Part shown: positions 1 through 8,199 of the stretch, one piece after another
Layout: every line of letters starts with the position of its first letter
How positions within the stretch are numbered: position 1 is the first letter of the stretch
Assembly: GCF_014696355.1 (NCBI RefSeq)
Contig: NZ_JACJQA010000028.1
Span: 186,001-250,000, forward strand
Direction of reading: 5' to 3'
DNA length: 64,000 nt
Source: Pseudanabaena sp. FACHB-1998
Lineage (GTDB): Bacteria > Cyanobacteriota > Cyanobacteriia > Pseudanabaenales > Pseudanabaenaceae
Notes under the pieces: model-generated
Database searches by the model: none
The model's input: only the letters and a program-made list of their open reading frames with translations
Told to the model about the DNA's origin: nothing
Made by a program: the position numbers and the translations under genes

Positions 1-1
1 G

Positions 2-517
2 GCAGATACTTTATATCTGAGCGATGGTAAGCTCTTGCGATCGCAAACTTCTTCAGTCCAAATTCGCTATATGGAAGAAAATGAACCTCCTTTGCGAATT
101 GCTTGCCCGGGGAGAGTTTATCGCAAAGATGATATTGACGCTACTCATTCCCCAATTTTCCATCAAATCGAGTTATTAGCAGTTGAAGAAGGGCTAACCT
201 TTGGCGATCTTAAAGGCACTGTAAAAACCTTTGTCGAAGAGCTATTAGGCGAATGTCCGATTCGTTTTCGCCCCAGTTATTTCCCCTTCACTGAACCATC
301 TGCCGAAGTTGACGTTATGTGGAATGGACGATGGTTAGAGCTAGGGGGCTGTGGTATGGTCGATCCCAATGTATTTAAGTCCGTAGGCTATGATCCTGAA
401 TTAGTAACAGGTTTCGCTTGGGGATTTGGGGTAGATCGGGTGGCGATGGTTTTGCACAAAATCGATGATATCCGCCGCTTATTTACCAGCGATTTGCGTT
501 TTCTGCGTCAGTTTTAG
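2..517 (+). CDS. pheS: Phenylalanine-tRNA ligase alpha subunit, 3' part
   Basis: The frame is open from the left window edge, so this is the last 171 residues of a gene that begins outside the window. The product charges tRNA-Phe as the alpha subunit of the alpha2-beta2 class II synthetase. Class II motif 2 is visible ([21 protein letters not shown] begins about residue 40), as is the motif 3 region with [16 protein letters not shown] near the end. The C-terminus SDLRFLRQF is typical of PheS. An internal TTG at 35 is only an artefact of truncation; the reading frame extends upstream of it with [12 protein letters not shown]. Confidence 0.97.
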   Translation, partial: ADTLYLSDGKLLRSQTSSVQIRYMEENEPPLRIACPGRVYRKDDIDATHSPIFHQIELLAVEEGLTFGDLKGTVKTFVEELLGECPIRFRPSYFPFTEPSAEVDVMWNGRWLELGGCGMVDPNVFKSVGYDPELVTGFAWGFGVDRVAMVLHKIDDIRRLFTSDLRFLRQF

Positions 518-583
518 GTTTGAATAAGCCTTTACTTGTATCGTCAACCTAACTTTTGTTTTTGAGTAATCGAGTAAACAATT

Positions 584-2419
584 ATGCAGAAAGCTTTGCC
601 GTTCTTTCAAAGAAAGCTCAAACTTACTTCCTTTTGGAAAGATAACTATATTTTTCTGCGAGAATTTAAATATTTCTGGAATATTGCAATCCTCGCCCTT
701 GTTTTTTCTTTCTTAGGAGCCTTCTTTGAGGGCGCGGCAGTAGCCGTAATCAATGCTTTTTTACAAGTGCTAACTAATCCTGATAAGCCTCTTAGCAATA
801 CAGGCTTAGATTGGCTAAACACATGGCTATTTTCTAATAGTGCCACTACTGGCGATCGCATTGCTCGCTTAGGGCTTTTGGTGATTTTTTTAGGCTGGGT
901 GCGATCGCTTTTTGCCTATTTAGGACCAGTTTATGCAAAGCTAACCGATGCTTCTTTTGCGGATAGAATGCGGAAGTCGATGTTTGAGCAACTGGTTAGC
1001 CTTAGTTTAGGTTATTACTCTCAAACAAGAACGGGAGATTTCGTTAATTGCCTCACTGGTGAGATTGCTACTATTCAAAGAGGATTTGGAGCCTTATCTG
1101 CCTTTGCGATTCGCGGTTCGACTCTAATTGTTTATATAATTGCCATGTTTTTGATATCTTGGCAGCTATCAATTAGTGCTTTAATCTTGTTTGGAATGCT
1201 TTCGTTAATGATATCGGGGTTTGTAGTTAGGGTTAGAGAAGCTAGTTTCCCTGTATCTAAAGCGGGATCTGACTTTACTTCTATAGGAATTGAATTAATT
1301 AATTCCATGCGAACGATTCACACTTCTGCAACACATAACTTTGAAAGAAAGCGCTTTTATGGAGCTTCTGAAAACGTTAAGCATGCACTATTTAAACTGA
1401 ATAAGTCAGTAGATTTAGTTCGTCCCCTTGCCGAGGGGATTTCAACGACGATTTTAATCTCTGTAATTGTTGCAGCATTCAATATTTTTGTTACCAGTGG
1501 ACAGCTACAAACTGCTTCCTTACTGACCTTCATGTTTGTTTTGTTTAGGATGATTCCTTTAGTGGAGCAAGTTAACGGCTTAAGGATTGAATTAGGCAGT
1601 TATGGAGGTTCTATTGATAAAATCAAAAACATTTTAAAAACAGAAGATAAGATTTATCTTCAGGATGGAGAATTAGAATTTGAAAAACTACAAGATTCAA
1701 TTAACTTCTCATCAGTAAATTTTTCCTACAATGCTGATGACAAGCCTATTTTGTATGATATTAATTTATCAATCAAAAAGGGTGAAACCACAGCTTTAGT
1801 GGGCAGTTCAGGGGCGGGAAAAACCACCTTAGCTGATTTAGTTCCCCGTCTTTACGATCCCACTAGTGGATCAATTTATATTGACGGTATTGATTTACGC
1901 GATCTCAAAATTAGCTCCTTACGCCGCAAGATGGCGATCGTTAGCCAGAGTACCTTTATTTTTAATGCTTCTGTCCGCTACAACATTGGCTATGGATTTG
2001 ACCATATCGACGAAGATTTACTAGTTGATGTAGCCAGACAGGCTAATGCCCTAGATTTTATATTAGATATGCCTCAAGGATTTGACACTATTCTTGGCGA
2101 TCGCGGAGTGCGTTTATCTGGTGGTCAATGTCAACGGGTGGCGATCGCCCGTGCTTTGCTGCGTAAGCCCGATATTTTAATCTTAGATGAAGCGACTAGT
2201 GCTTTGGACTCAGTTACCGAGCGATTGATTCAAGAATCTCTCGATGAACTGTCTAAGGGCTGTACTGTCATCGCGATCGCTCATCGCCTTTCGACAATTG
2301 TCCGAGCTGACAAAGTTGTTGTGCTAGAAAAAGGTCGAATAGTCGAAGAAGGAACTTATCAAGAACTAATTGAAAGAAAAGGCGCTTTATGGAAGTACCA
2401 TCAAATGCAAAATCAGTAG
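584..2419 (+). CDS. hepA: HepA-type ABC exporter (fused membrane and ATPase domains)
   Basis: A 611-residue half-transporter that should work as a homodimer in the inner membrane. Residues about 30-330 hold six predicted membrane helices. Residues about 365-605 are the nucleotide-binding domain, with Walker A GSSGAGKTT, signature LSGGQCQRVAIARALL, Walker B ILILDEATSALD and switch HRLST. The overall sequence resembles Nostoc HepA, needed for heterocyst envelope polysaccharide, and more broadly MsbA-like exporters. HepA-like proteins also occur in strains without heterocysts, so a role in exporting cell-surface polysaccharide or lipid precursors is more likely than one in differentiation. The nearby methyltransferase and ABC-2 polysaccharide permease support a surface-glycan context. 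The substrate is unknown. Confidence 0.85.
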   Translation: MQKALPFFQRKLKLTSFWKDNYIFLREFKYFWNIAILALVFSFLGAFFEGAAVAVINAFLQVLTNPDKPLSNTGLDWLNTWLFSNSATTGDRIARLGLLVIFLGWVRSLFAYLGPVYAKLTDASFADRMRKSMFEQLVSLSLGYYSQTRTGDFVNCLTGEIATIQRGFGALSAFAIRGSTLIVYIIAMFLISWQLSISALILFGMLSLMISGFVVRVREASFPVSKAGSDFTSIGIELINSMRTIHTSATHNFERKRFYGASENVKHALFKLNKSVDLVRPLAEGISTTILISVIVAAFNIFVTSGQLQTASLLTFMFVLFRMIPLVEQVNGLRIELGSYGGSIDKIKNILKTEDKIYLQDGELEFEKLQDSINFSSVNFSYNADDKPILYDINLSIKKGETTALVGSSGAGKTTLADLVPRLYDPTSGSIYIDGIDLRDLKISSLRRKMAIVSQSTFIFNASVRYNIGYGFDHIDEDLLVDVARQANALDFILDMPQGFDTILGDRGVRLSGGQCQRVAIARALLRKPDILILDEATSALDSVTERLIQESLDELSKGCTVIAIAHRLSTIVRADKVVVLEKGRIVEEGTYQELIERKGALWKYHQMQNQ

Positions 2420-2474
2420 GTTTAATCGAGCTTTTTGAGTATTCTATTTGTCAAAAAATAGCTGAGCTGATTAA

Positions 2475-3422
2475 TTATTTATGATTAGCTAAACAATACA
2501 TATTCATCCCAGTCTTAGTAATTGAAGGAATAAAAGTTCTTACCATAGCCTTCGCAATTTTTATCTTACGGTCAAATGAAGACAAATTAGATAGCTCTAA
2601 TCCTGATTTTTTTAGCTTTTTAGCTGCAAGAATATTAGATAATCCAAACCAGTCAAAAGGTTCTTCTACATAGTTTTGCAATTGCCAACCAAATCTTGAC
2701 AGAATTGTTTCTGAGGCAGACTTATTCCATCTAGTTTGATGATGGGGCGGATAGTCCCATCCTTCCCTTCCTCCTACCTTTACTTCCTCAAGATTCATCG
2801 TCCATCGATTAGGAGCAGGACAGGTAAAATGTAGGGAAGCGTCTTTGGTAGTTATTGGATAAAGATCTTCAAAAAACATTGATAAGTCCTCCACATGCTC
2901 GATCACATGAAAGAATACAACCGCATCAAATCTTCTTTCTTGCAGATTTTTTTTGAGTTCTTTTAAATCCCAGCAATATGCCTCCAAGCCCTTTGATTTA
3001 GCGACTTCAATTGCCCCATAATTGAAATCTAATCCCATCCCGCTATGACCCTTTTTAATTGCGAGATCGAGAAAGTGTCCTTCACCACAACCAATTTCTA
3101 AAACATGAGATTTAGGCTTTAAATTTTGAAAACATTGTTGAAAATCCCACTCCCGAACTCCATAATCCTCGATCTCTGAATACCATTGACTTGGTGCGGT
3201 AAACATAGGATTAGCAAACTCTAGTCCACAATTACTACACTTATCTATATGAATAGATGATGGAATATCACCTTTACTAATCATTTCAGTTAAAAGAGTT
3301 GAGGCAGATAAACTGATTTGTGAATAATAGTTGGTAAGTTCTAATGTAGATAGATTCTGTATAGGCTTAATTTTCTTGGAATTACAAGCCGGACAAGAAT
3401 GAATCTCTATTTCATTATGCAT
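2475..3422 (-). CDS. Class I SAM-dependent methyltransferase with N-terminal zinc-ribbon-like motif
   Basis: A 315-residue protein. The N-terminus has two Cys pairs (CPACNSKK near residue 10 and CSNCGLEFANP near residue 62) that could form a zinc ribbon. The methyltransferase core follows with the SAM-binding motif HVLEIGCGEGHFLDLA and, further on, VVFFHVIEHVEDLSMF, as in the Methyltransf_23 family. This architecture is common in sugar or lipid methyltransferases of polysaccharide loci, which fits its neighbours. It is convergent with the upstream exporter gene and divergent from the ABC-2 permease. The base composition is more AT-rich than nearby housekeeping genes, which can be a sign of transfer but is weak evidence. 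The acceptor is unknown. Confidence 0.85.
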   Translation of the reverse strand: MHNEIEIHSCPACNSKKIKPIQNLSTLELTNYYSQISLSASTLLTEMISKGDIPSSIHIDKCSNCGLEFANPMFTAPSQWYSEIEDYGVREWDFQQCFQNLKPKSHVLEIGCGEGHFLDLAIKKGHSGMGLDFNYGAIEVAKSKGLEAYCWDLKELKKNLQERRFDAVVFFHVIEHVEDLSMFFEDLYPITTKDASLHFTCPAPNRWTMNLEEVKVGGREGWDYPPHHQTRWNKSASETILSRFGWQLQNYVEEPFDWFGLSNILAAKKLKKSGLELSNLSSFDRKIKIAKAMVRTFIPSITKTGMNMYCLANHK

Positions 3423-3673
3423 AGTCTTAACCTTCCTGAAATACCTATAGGGACTTGATCTTTGGGATTTAAAAGTTATACTTTAAACTTGTAACTACTA
3501 GCAATTTATAATTGTTGTTGTTGATAAGTCTAAAGTATTTAGGTCTTAATTATCAAAAAAACTACAGATCATTTATGACTGTTATATATAATGATTTAGG
3601 TATATATAAACCTTATGGCTTTTAACTTACAAAAGCAAGAAAATATTAATCCTAAATAAAGAATAAAATCAAA

Positions 3674-4507
3674 ATGCAAAATAAATCTGTAGAATTAGTC
3701 ATTGAAGCTGGTAGGACAGAGAAACAATATTGGAAAGATTTATGGCGCTATCGAGAATTGTTTTATTTCTTGGCATGGCGCGATATTTTAGTTCGATATA
3801 AACAAACAGCGATCGGTATTGCTTGGGCTTTACTGCGTCCATTTTTAACAATGGTAGTTTTCACGATCGTATTTGGGCAAATTGCGAAGTTACCAGCTCC
3901 ACAGGGAGTTCCTTATCCGATTTTAGTATTCGCAGGAATGTTGCCTTGGCAGTTTTTCTCAAATGCTCTGAGTGAATGTAGTAATAGTTTGATTGGTAAT
4001 GCTAATTTAATTTCTAAGGTCTATTTTCCCCGCTTAATTGTGCCGACTAGTGCTGTCATCGTTAGCTTTGTCGATTTTATGATTTCTGGGATCATTCTCT
4101 TAGGATTGATGGCTTGGTATAACTTCGTTCCAAGCTGGCAAATATTGACTTTACCGATTTTTATTTTGATTTCCTGTGCGGCTTCAATGGGAGTGGGTTT
4201 ATGGTTAGCGGCTCTAACCGTTCAATATAGAGATTTCCGCTTTGTAGTTCCTTTTATTATCCAATTTGGCTTGTATATTTCTCCTGTTGGGTTTAGTAGT
4301 AGCATCGTGCCTGAGCAGTGGAGACTCTTGTATTCTCTCAATCCTATGGTAGGGGTAATTGATGGATTTCGTTGGGCTATTCTTGGGGGTGAAGCACGGA
4401 TTTACATGCCAGGATTTTTACTTTCCTTAGGACTAGTTTTCTTGTTGCTTTGGACGGGAATTTGGTATTTTCGTAAAATGGAACGCACTTTTGCGGATGT
4501 AATCTAA
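3674..4507 (+). CDS. ABC-2 type polysaccharide/polyol phosphate export permease
   Basis: A 277-residue membrane protein with about six helices and the ABC2_membrane signature: an N-terminal amphipathic stretch (YRELFYFLAWRDILVRYKQT), then GIAWALLRPFLTMVVFTIVFG, and FRFVVPFIIQFGLYISPVGF later. This is the Wzm/TagG/RfbA-type permease that exports O-antigen or teichoic-acid-like polymers together with a separate ATPase (Wzt/TagH). The ATPase gene usually follows directly, but here a strong terminator-like hairpin and convergent aroE follow. The partner must therefore be encoded elsewhere. Confidence 0.88.
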   Translation: MQNKSVELVIEAGRTEKQYWKDLWRYRELFYFLAWRDILVRYKQTAIGIAWALLRPFLTMVVFTIVFGQIAKLPAPQGVPYPILVFAGMLPWQFFSNALSECSNSLIGNANLISKVYFPRLIVPTSAVIVSFVDFMISGIILLGLMAWYNFVPSWQILTLPIFILISCAASMGVGLWLAALTVQYRDFRFVVPFIIQFGLYISPVGFSSSIVPEQWRLLYSLNPMVGVIDGFRWAILGGEARIYMPGFLLSLGLVFLLLWTGIWYFRKMERTFADVI

Positions 4508-4509
4508 AA

Positions 4510-4540
4510 GATAAAGGCTGGGCAAAGCCCAGCCTTTATC
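4510..4540 (+). terminator. Hairpin after the ABC-2 permease gene
   Basis: A perfect inverted repeat of 13-bp arms (GATAAAGGCTGGG and its complement) around a CAAAG loop begins three bases after the permease stop codon. It sits between convergent genes, so it could terminate both. There is no long T-run on either strand. Confidence 0.6.
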
Positions 4541-4550
4541 CTTTGTATTC

Positions 4551-5420
4551 CTATAAATGGAGATGTTGTAATAATGCTTGACGCATGATTTCAATGGGTA
4601 CAGGTTGCTCTAGCCAAAACTCGAGGGCGATCGCGCCTTGATTGATCAGCATTTCGAGTCCATCGATCGCTTTGAGTCCTCTTGCCGCAGCAATTTGGAG
4701 AAATCTAGTCGGTCGGGGTGTATAAATCAAATCATAGACGATCGCATGATCGGGTAATAGAGTCATCTCATCTTCGGTCACGGGCGTATTAAAATCGCTG
4801 GACATGCCTATGGGAGTAGCATTAATGATAATTCCTGTAACTTCTAGCAAATGATGGATTGAAGTCCAAGGATGTACGCGCAAATTGTAATCACGAAGTT
4901 GGCTAGTCATCGTGCCATGAAACTTTTTGGTTTTCTTAGGATCGCGTCCAAACACATGAATAATTGGACAGCCTAGCTCTAGGCAAGCAGCAACTACTGC
5001 CTTAGCGGCTCCCCCACAGCCCAGAATCATAGCAGGCATATTTTTCCAGTCACAATCGAGTTTTTTGAGCGGTTCTAAAAAGCCTGCGACATCGGTATTT
5101 GTGCCAACCCATTGATCGCCAAGGCGCTTAACAGTATTAACTGCGCCGATGGATTGGGCTATGGGAGTGACTTCATCTAAAAGCGGGATGACCTCAACCT
5201 TATGGGGAATAGTCAAGTTAAAACCTTGTACCGATTGGATAGCTTTTAAGCCAGCGATCGCCGCAGGTAGATTTTCAATGGGAATTGGGAATGGCACATA
5301 TACATAGTCCAAACCCAATGCGGCGATCGCGGCATTATGCATGACTGGGGAAAGGCTGTGACTGACGGGAAAGCCCATCACCCCCAATATTTTGGTTGTC
5401 CCTAATATACTCCCGCTCAT
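4551..5420 (-). CDS. aroE: Shikimate dehydrogenase
   Basis: A 289-residue NADP-dependent enzyme reducing 3-dehydroshikimate to shikimate in aromatic amino acid and quinone biosynthesis. The substrate-binding N-terminal motif GFPVSHSLSPVMHNAA is present near residue 16, as are FNLTIPHK with the catalytic Lys, and the NADP-binding loop ILGCGGAAKAV near residue 132. NATPIGM and GLEMLINQGAIALEFW close the protein. Length and motifs are typical. The start ATG follows from family alignment, where MGVMGFPVSHS lies about ten residues in. The gene is divergent from cbiT, with a long palindrome in the shared upstream region. Confidence 0.96.
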   Translation of the reverse strand: MSGSILGTTKILGVMGFPVSHSLSPVMHNAAIAALGLDYVYVPFPIPIENLPAAIAGLKAIQSVQGFNLTIPHKVEVIPLLDEVTPIAQSIGAVNTVKRLGDQWVGTNTDVAGFLEPLKKLDCDWKNMPAMILGCGGAAKAVVAACLELGCPIIHVFGRDPKKTKKFHGTMTSQLRDYNLRVHPWTSIHHLLEVTGIIINATPIGMSSDFNTPVTEDEMTLLPDHAIVYDLIYTPRPTRFLQIAAARGLKAIDGLEMLINQGAIALEFWLEQPVPIEIMRQALLQHLHL

Positions 5421-5466
5421 AGTCGCTTACCTAAACTTAGTTACAAAACTATTGCACAAAAGTTTT

Positions 5467-5531
5467 ACGTAAAGAGCGAGATTTTTTGTGACGTGGCAAA
5501 GCCGCGCCACAAAAAATCTCGCTCTTTACGT
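5467..5531. repeat. 65-bp palindrome between divergent aroE and cbiT
   Basis: Two perfect 24-bp arms (left arm starts ACGTAAAGAGCGAG) surround a 17-base centre containing GGCAAAGCCGCGC. It lies between two divergent start codons and so cannot be an ordinary terminator of either flanking gene. It is either a dispersed palindromic element or part of the regulatory region for both genes. Confidence 0.85.
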
Positions 5532-5569
5532 TATATTTAGCATGTTTAATCATCTCGTGCGTTAAGTCC

Positions 5570-6169
5570 ATGTCTGAACCCATCTGGTCGTATGTTACCC
5601 CTGGTATTCCTGACGAATTATTCGATCGCTTGCCAGGTATTCCTATGAGCAAATGTGAGACTCGTCTCTTAATCATTGGTCAACTGCGCTTAATACGAGA
5701 TGCGGTTTTATGGGACATTGGCGCAGGTACAGGGACGATTCCCGTAGAGACAGGCTTGCTATGCCCACAGGGAAAAATTGTGGCGATCGAGCGAGATGAA
5801 GATGTAGCAGGTTTAATCGAGAGTAACTGCAAAAAATTTGGGGTCGGTAATGTCGAGATTAAAATCGGTAGTGCGCCTGAATGCTTAACCAATTTAACTA
5901 CTGATCCCGATCGCATTTGTATTGAGGGTGGGCGATCAGTTTCGGAGATTTTGGAATATTGCTGGGGAAGATTGCAAATAGGTGGTCGGGCGATCGCTAC
6001 AACTAATAGTTTGGAAGGTTTGTATGCGATTTCTGAAAGCTTTGCCAAATTACACGCACGCAATGTTGAAGTGGTGCAGTCTTCGGTTAACCGTTTAGAA
6101 ACTCGTGGCAATCGCCAAGTTTTCGCCGCCGTCAGTCCCATGTTTATTATTAGTGGCGAAAAAATCTAA
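5570..6169 (+). CDS. cbiT: Precorrin-6Y C5,15-methyltransferase (decarboxylating), CbiT subunit
   Basis: A 199-residue Rossmann methyltransferase. The start MSEPIWSYVTPGIPDELFDR and the following PMSKCETRLLIIGQLRL are characteristic of cyanobacterial CbiT. The SAM-binding loop is WDIGAGTGTIPVETG near residue 48, followed by the acidic motif VAIERDED. The enzyme methylates C15 and decarboxylates the acetate chain at C12 of the corrin ring in cobalamin biosynthesis. CbiE, its usual partner, is not nearby. No cobalamin riboswitch is recognisable upstream. Confidence 0.9.
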   Translation: MSEPIWSYVTPGIPDELFDRLPGIPMSKCETRLLIIGQLRLIRDAVLWDIGAGTGTIPVETGLLCPQGKIVAIERDEDVAGLIESNCKKFGVGNVEIKIGSAPECLTNLTTDPDRICIEGGRSVSEILEYCWGRLQIGGRAIATTNSLEGLYAISESFAKLHARNVEVVQSSVNRLETRGNRQVFAAVSPMFIISGEKI

Positions 6170-6170
6170 T

Positions 6171-6199
6171 AAAGTGGCGGCGCTTTGCGCCGCCACTTT
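6171..6199 (+). terminator. Hairpin after cbiT
   Basis: A perfect inverted repeat of AAAGTGGCGGCG arms with a CTTTG tip directly follows the cbiT stop codon and is followed by TT. A terminator role is plausible. The tip GCGCTTTGCGC recurs in many other intergenic hairpins of this window. Confidence 0.6.
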
Positions 6200-6240
6200 T
6201 AAGAAAAAATGCATCGTTTTGCAATGTATTTTTCTCTTTA

Positions 6241-6355
6241 TATAGCAAAGCAAGAGTTAGCCAGTACAAACCAAAACCCCAAAAGCGAGTTGCGGCGCTA
6301 CGCGCCGCAACTCGCTTTTGGGGTTTTATGTCCTAAGCAAACCTTACATTGCTAC
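6241..6355. repeat. Dispersed element family A, copy 1 (115 bp)
   Basis: This element begins TATAGCAAAGCAAGAGTTAG and ends CCTTACATTGCTA. It contains a central hairpin (CCCCAAAAGCGAGTTGCGGC and its complement around a TA tip). Near-identical copies lie at 25236-25345 and 52022-52137. The outer ends are themselves imperfectly inverted (TATAGCAA...TTGCTATA), as in a miniature transposable element. This copy ends two bases before the rpiA stop codon. Confidence 0.9.
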
Positions 6356-6357
6356 AG

Positions 6358-7071
6358 TTAAGAAATTTCGCGAATTTGGGGCTTACCATCGACAAATTCA
6401 CCAACCAAAATCAGATCGGTAACGCCGACAAATAGACCATTTTCCACAACACCTGGGATGTTATTTAAAGTCTTTTCTAATTCCGCCGCATCCGCGATCG
6501 CTTCAAAAGTCACATCAAGCACCATATTGCCTTGATCGGTAATGACGGGGCCATCCTTCTTCACACCCATTCTCAAGTCTGGCTTACCGCCTAGTTTTTC
6601 AACGGCTCGCGTCACTGGCGCAACTGCCATCGGCAACACTTCAATCGGTACAGCAAAGGTCGAACCCAGCTTGTCTACTAATTTCGACTCATCCACGACT
6701 ACGATAAACAGTGAAGCAAGAGAATCAACAACTTTTTCACGGGTATGGGCTGCGCCACCACCCTTAATCAAAGTCTTATGAGGATCAACTTCGTCCGCAC
6801 CATCGATCGCCACATCAACGCGATCGACATCATCCAGACTACGGATCGGAATACCATATTTTTTGCCTAAAACTGATGCTTGGAAGGAGGTGGGAATGCC
6901 CACAATATCCTTAAGTTCACCAGCCGCTATCCGTCTACCTAGCTCTTCGATCGCAAAAGCAGTAGTTGAGCCAGTACCTAAGCCTACGACCATCCCAGAC
7001 TGCACTCGTTGCGCCGCCGCAATCCCAACTTCTTGTTTTAACTTTTTAATATCTTCAGCAGAAATACTCAT
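6358..7071 (-). CDS. rpiA: Ribose-5-phosphate isomerase A
   Basis: A 237-residue enzyme interconverting ribose 5-phosphate and ribulose 5-phosphate in the Calvin and pentose phosphate cycles. The phosphate-binding loop [16 protein letters not shown] lies near residue 31. [24 protein letters not shown] near residues 90-115 holds the active-site Asp and Lys. [11 protein letters not shown] and [10 protein letters not shown] are family landmarks. The length is normal and the start ATG is followed by [16 protein letters not shown], a typical N-terminus. The gene is divergent from the cyclase gene downstream in the window. Confidence 0.97.
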   Translation of the reverse strand: MSISAEDIKKLKQEVGIAAAQRVQSGMVVGLGTGSTTAFAIEELGRRIAAGELKDIVGIPTSFQASVLGKKYGIPIRSLDDVDRVDVAIDGADEVDPHKTLIKGGGAAHTREKVVDSLASLFIVVVDESKLVDKLGSTFAVPIEVLPMAVAPVTRAVEKLGGKPDLRMGVKKDGPVITDQGNMVLDVTFEAIADAAELEKTLNNIPGVVENGLFVGVTDLILVGEFVDGKPQIREIS

Positions 7072-7223
7072 TAGAAATACTTATTTATAACTTTTAAAGC
7101 AGTACTTTTAATCCTATCGCACCATGCGAGACAAGAAGACATCAACTTAATGGGAAGGTCATTATATCGCTCTGATCTCCTTAAGTTGGGATTAAGTGCT
7201 ATTTATTAAAGCCAATTACAATA

Positions 7224-8006
7224 TTGCTACAAAGCTTGGGAGAGTCAAAAATCGCTTTGGCTAACTATACTCATTCAGGGGTTTTACAAGCCATAGAAAA
7301 TGGAATCAATCCTCTTACTCTGACCCCCCGATATACCGAAAAAATTATTTTCTTTGCAGATATTATGGGCTTTGCCAGTATGACTGAGAAATTGCAAGTG
7401 ACCGAAGTTGTGGAATTACTCAATCAATTTTTTACGATCTGCACTTCAGAAATTGCCGCTAAAGGAGGTGAAGTTACGAAGTTTATAGGCGATTGCGTGA
7501 TGGCATATTTCGATGGTGATAAGGCGAATGAAGCTTTACAAGCCAGTCTCGATATTCTCTCAGAGTTAGAGGTTTTACGCGATCGATCGCCTGTTAATAG
7601 CCCGTTGCGAGTTCTCTATGTTGGAATTGGGCTATCTAAAGGAACAGTTCTAGAAGGAAATATAGGTTCTCAAACAAAAAAAGAGTATGCAATCATCGGC
7701 GATGCAGTTAATGTTGCCGCCAGAATCGAATCTTTAACCAGAAAGTTAAATAGATTTTTAGTGTTTTCAGCAGCAGTAAGAGAAGGACTTAACGATCGCT
7801 GGGAATTATTAAAAATGGGTGATTTCTATGCTAAAGGAAGAGAAGCGATCGTGGAGGTATATTCGATTGACGATCCTTTGGCATCTCAAAAATCAGATTT
7901 TCATAATCTAAAACAAGAGATTAACGAGCAGCTTGAACTCATAGGAAAGCAAACTCTAGCATCTTACAAACAACGCAAAACCCTATTTAAGCTATACGAT
8001 CGCTAA
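7224..8006 (+). CDS. Class III adenylate cyclase, BLUF-less paralogue of the downstream photoactivated cyclase
   Basis: A 260-residue cyclase catalytic domain. It aligns without gaps to residues 111 onwards of the BLUF cyclase at 8200-9261, through the same linker helix and C-terminal tail. The two metal-binding Asp residues (D46 in FFADIMGF, D90 in KFIGDCVMAYF) and NVAARIE are present, so the domain looks catalytic. There is no ATG before the catalytic Asp: the frame opens at a stop at 7182 and the first usable codon is TTG at 7224. In-frame codons just upstream still read PITILL, matching PIKILL of the paralogue, so the BLUF domain was lost from the 5' side. Many synonymous differences with strong protein conservation suggest long purifying selection. 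A residue tied to adenine recognition, Thr266 of the paralogue, is Ala here. It may be functional from TTG or a recent relic. Confidence 0.7.
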   Translation: MLQSLGESKIALANYTHSGVLQAIENGINPLTLTPRYTEKIIFFADIMGFASMTEKLQVTEVVELLNQFFTICTSEIAAKGGEVTKFIGDCVMAYFDGDKANEALQASLDILSELEVLRDRSPVNSPLRVLYVGIGLSKGTVLEGNIGSQTKKEYAIIGDAVNVAARIESLTRKLNRFLVFSAAVREGLNDRWELLKMGDFYAKGREAIVEVYSIDDPLASQKSDFHNLKQEINEQLELIGKQTLASYKQRKTLFKLYDR

Positions 8007-8199
8007 TAACAATCCCAGACCTATGCGCTCAGAAGCAGTAATATAGAATATAGGAAGAAATATTTACGCCGTATTGCTTATAACCCTTCTCTCCTCATTT
8101 GCGTTACAAGTAGTAAAGGAGCTTAATTGTTTCTTCTTCTACCCAACTATATAATATCTCTTTAATCAATTTTTTTCATAAAAATAACCTCTCAATTTC

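Noticed and set aside
5421-5569. Cobalamin riboswitch in front of cbiT
   Set aside because: The region is taken up by a simple palindrome and no B12-box-like conserved core could be seen.
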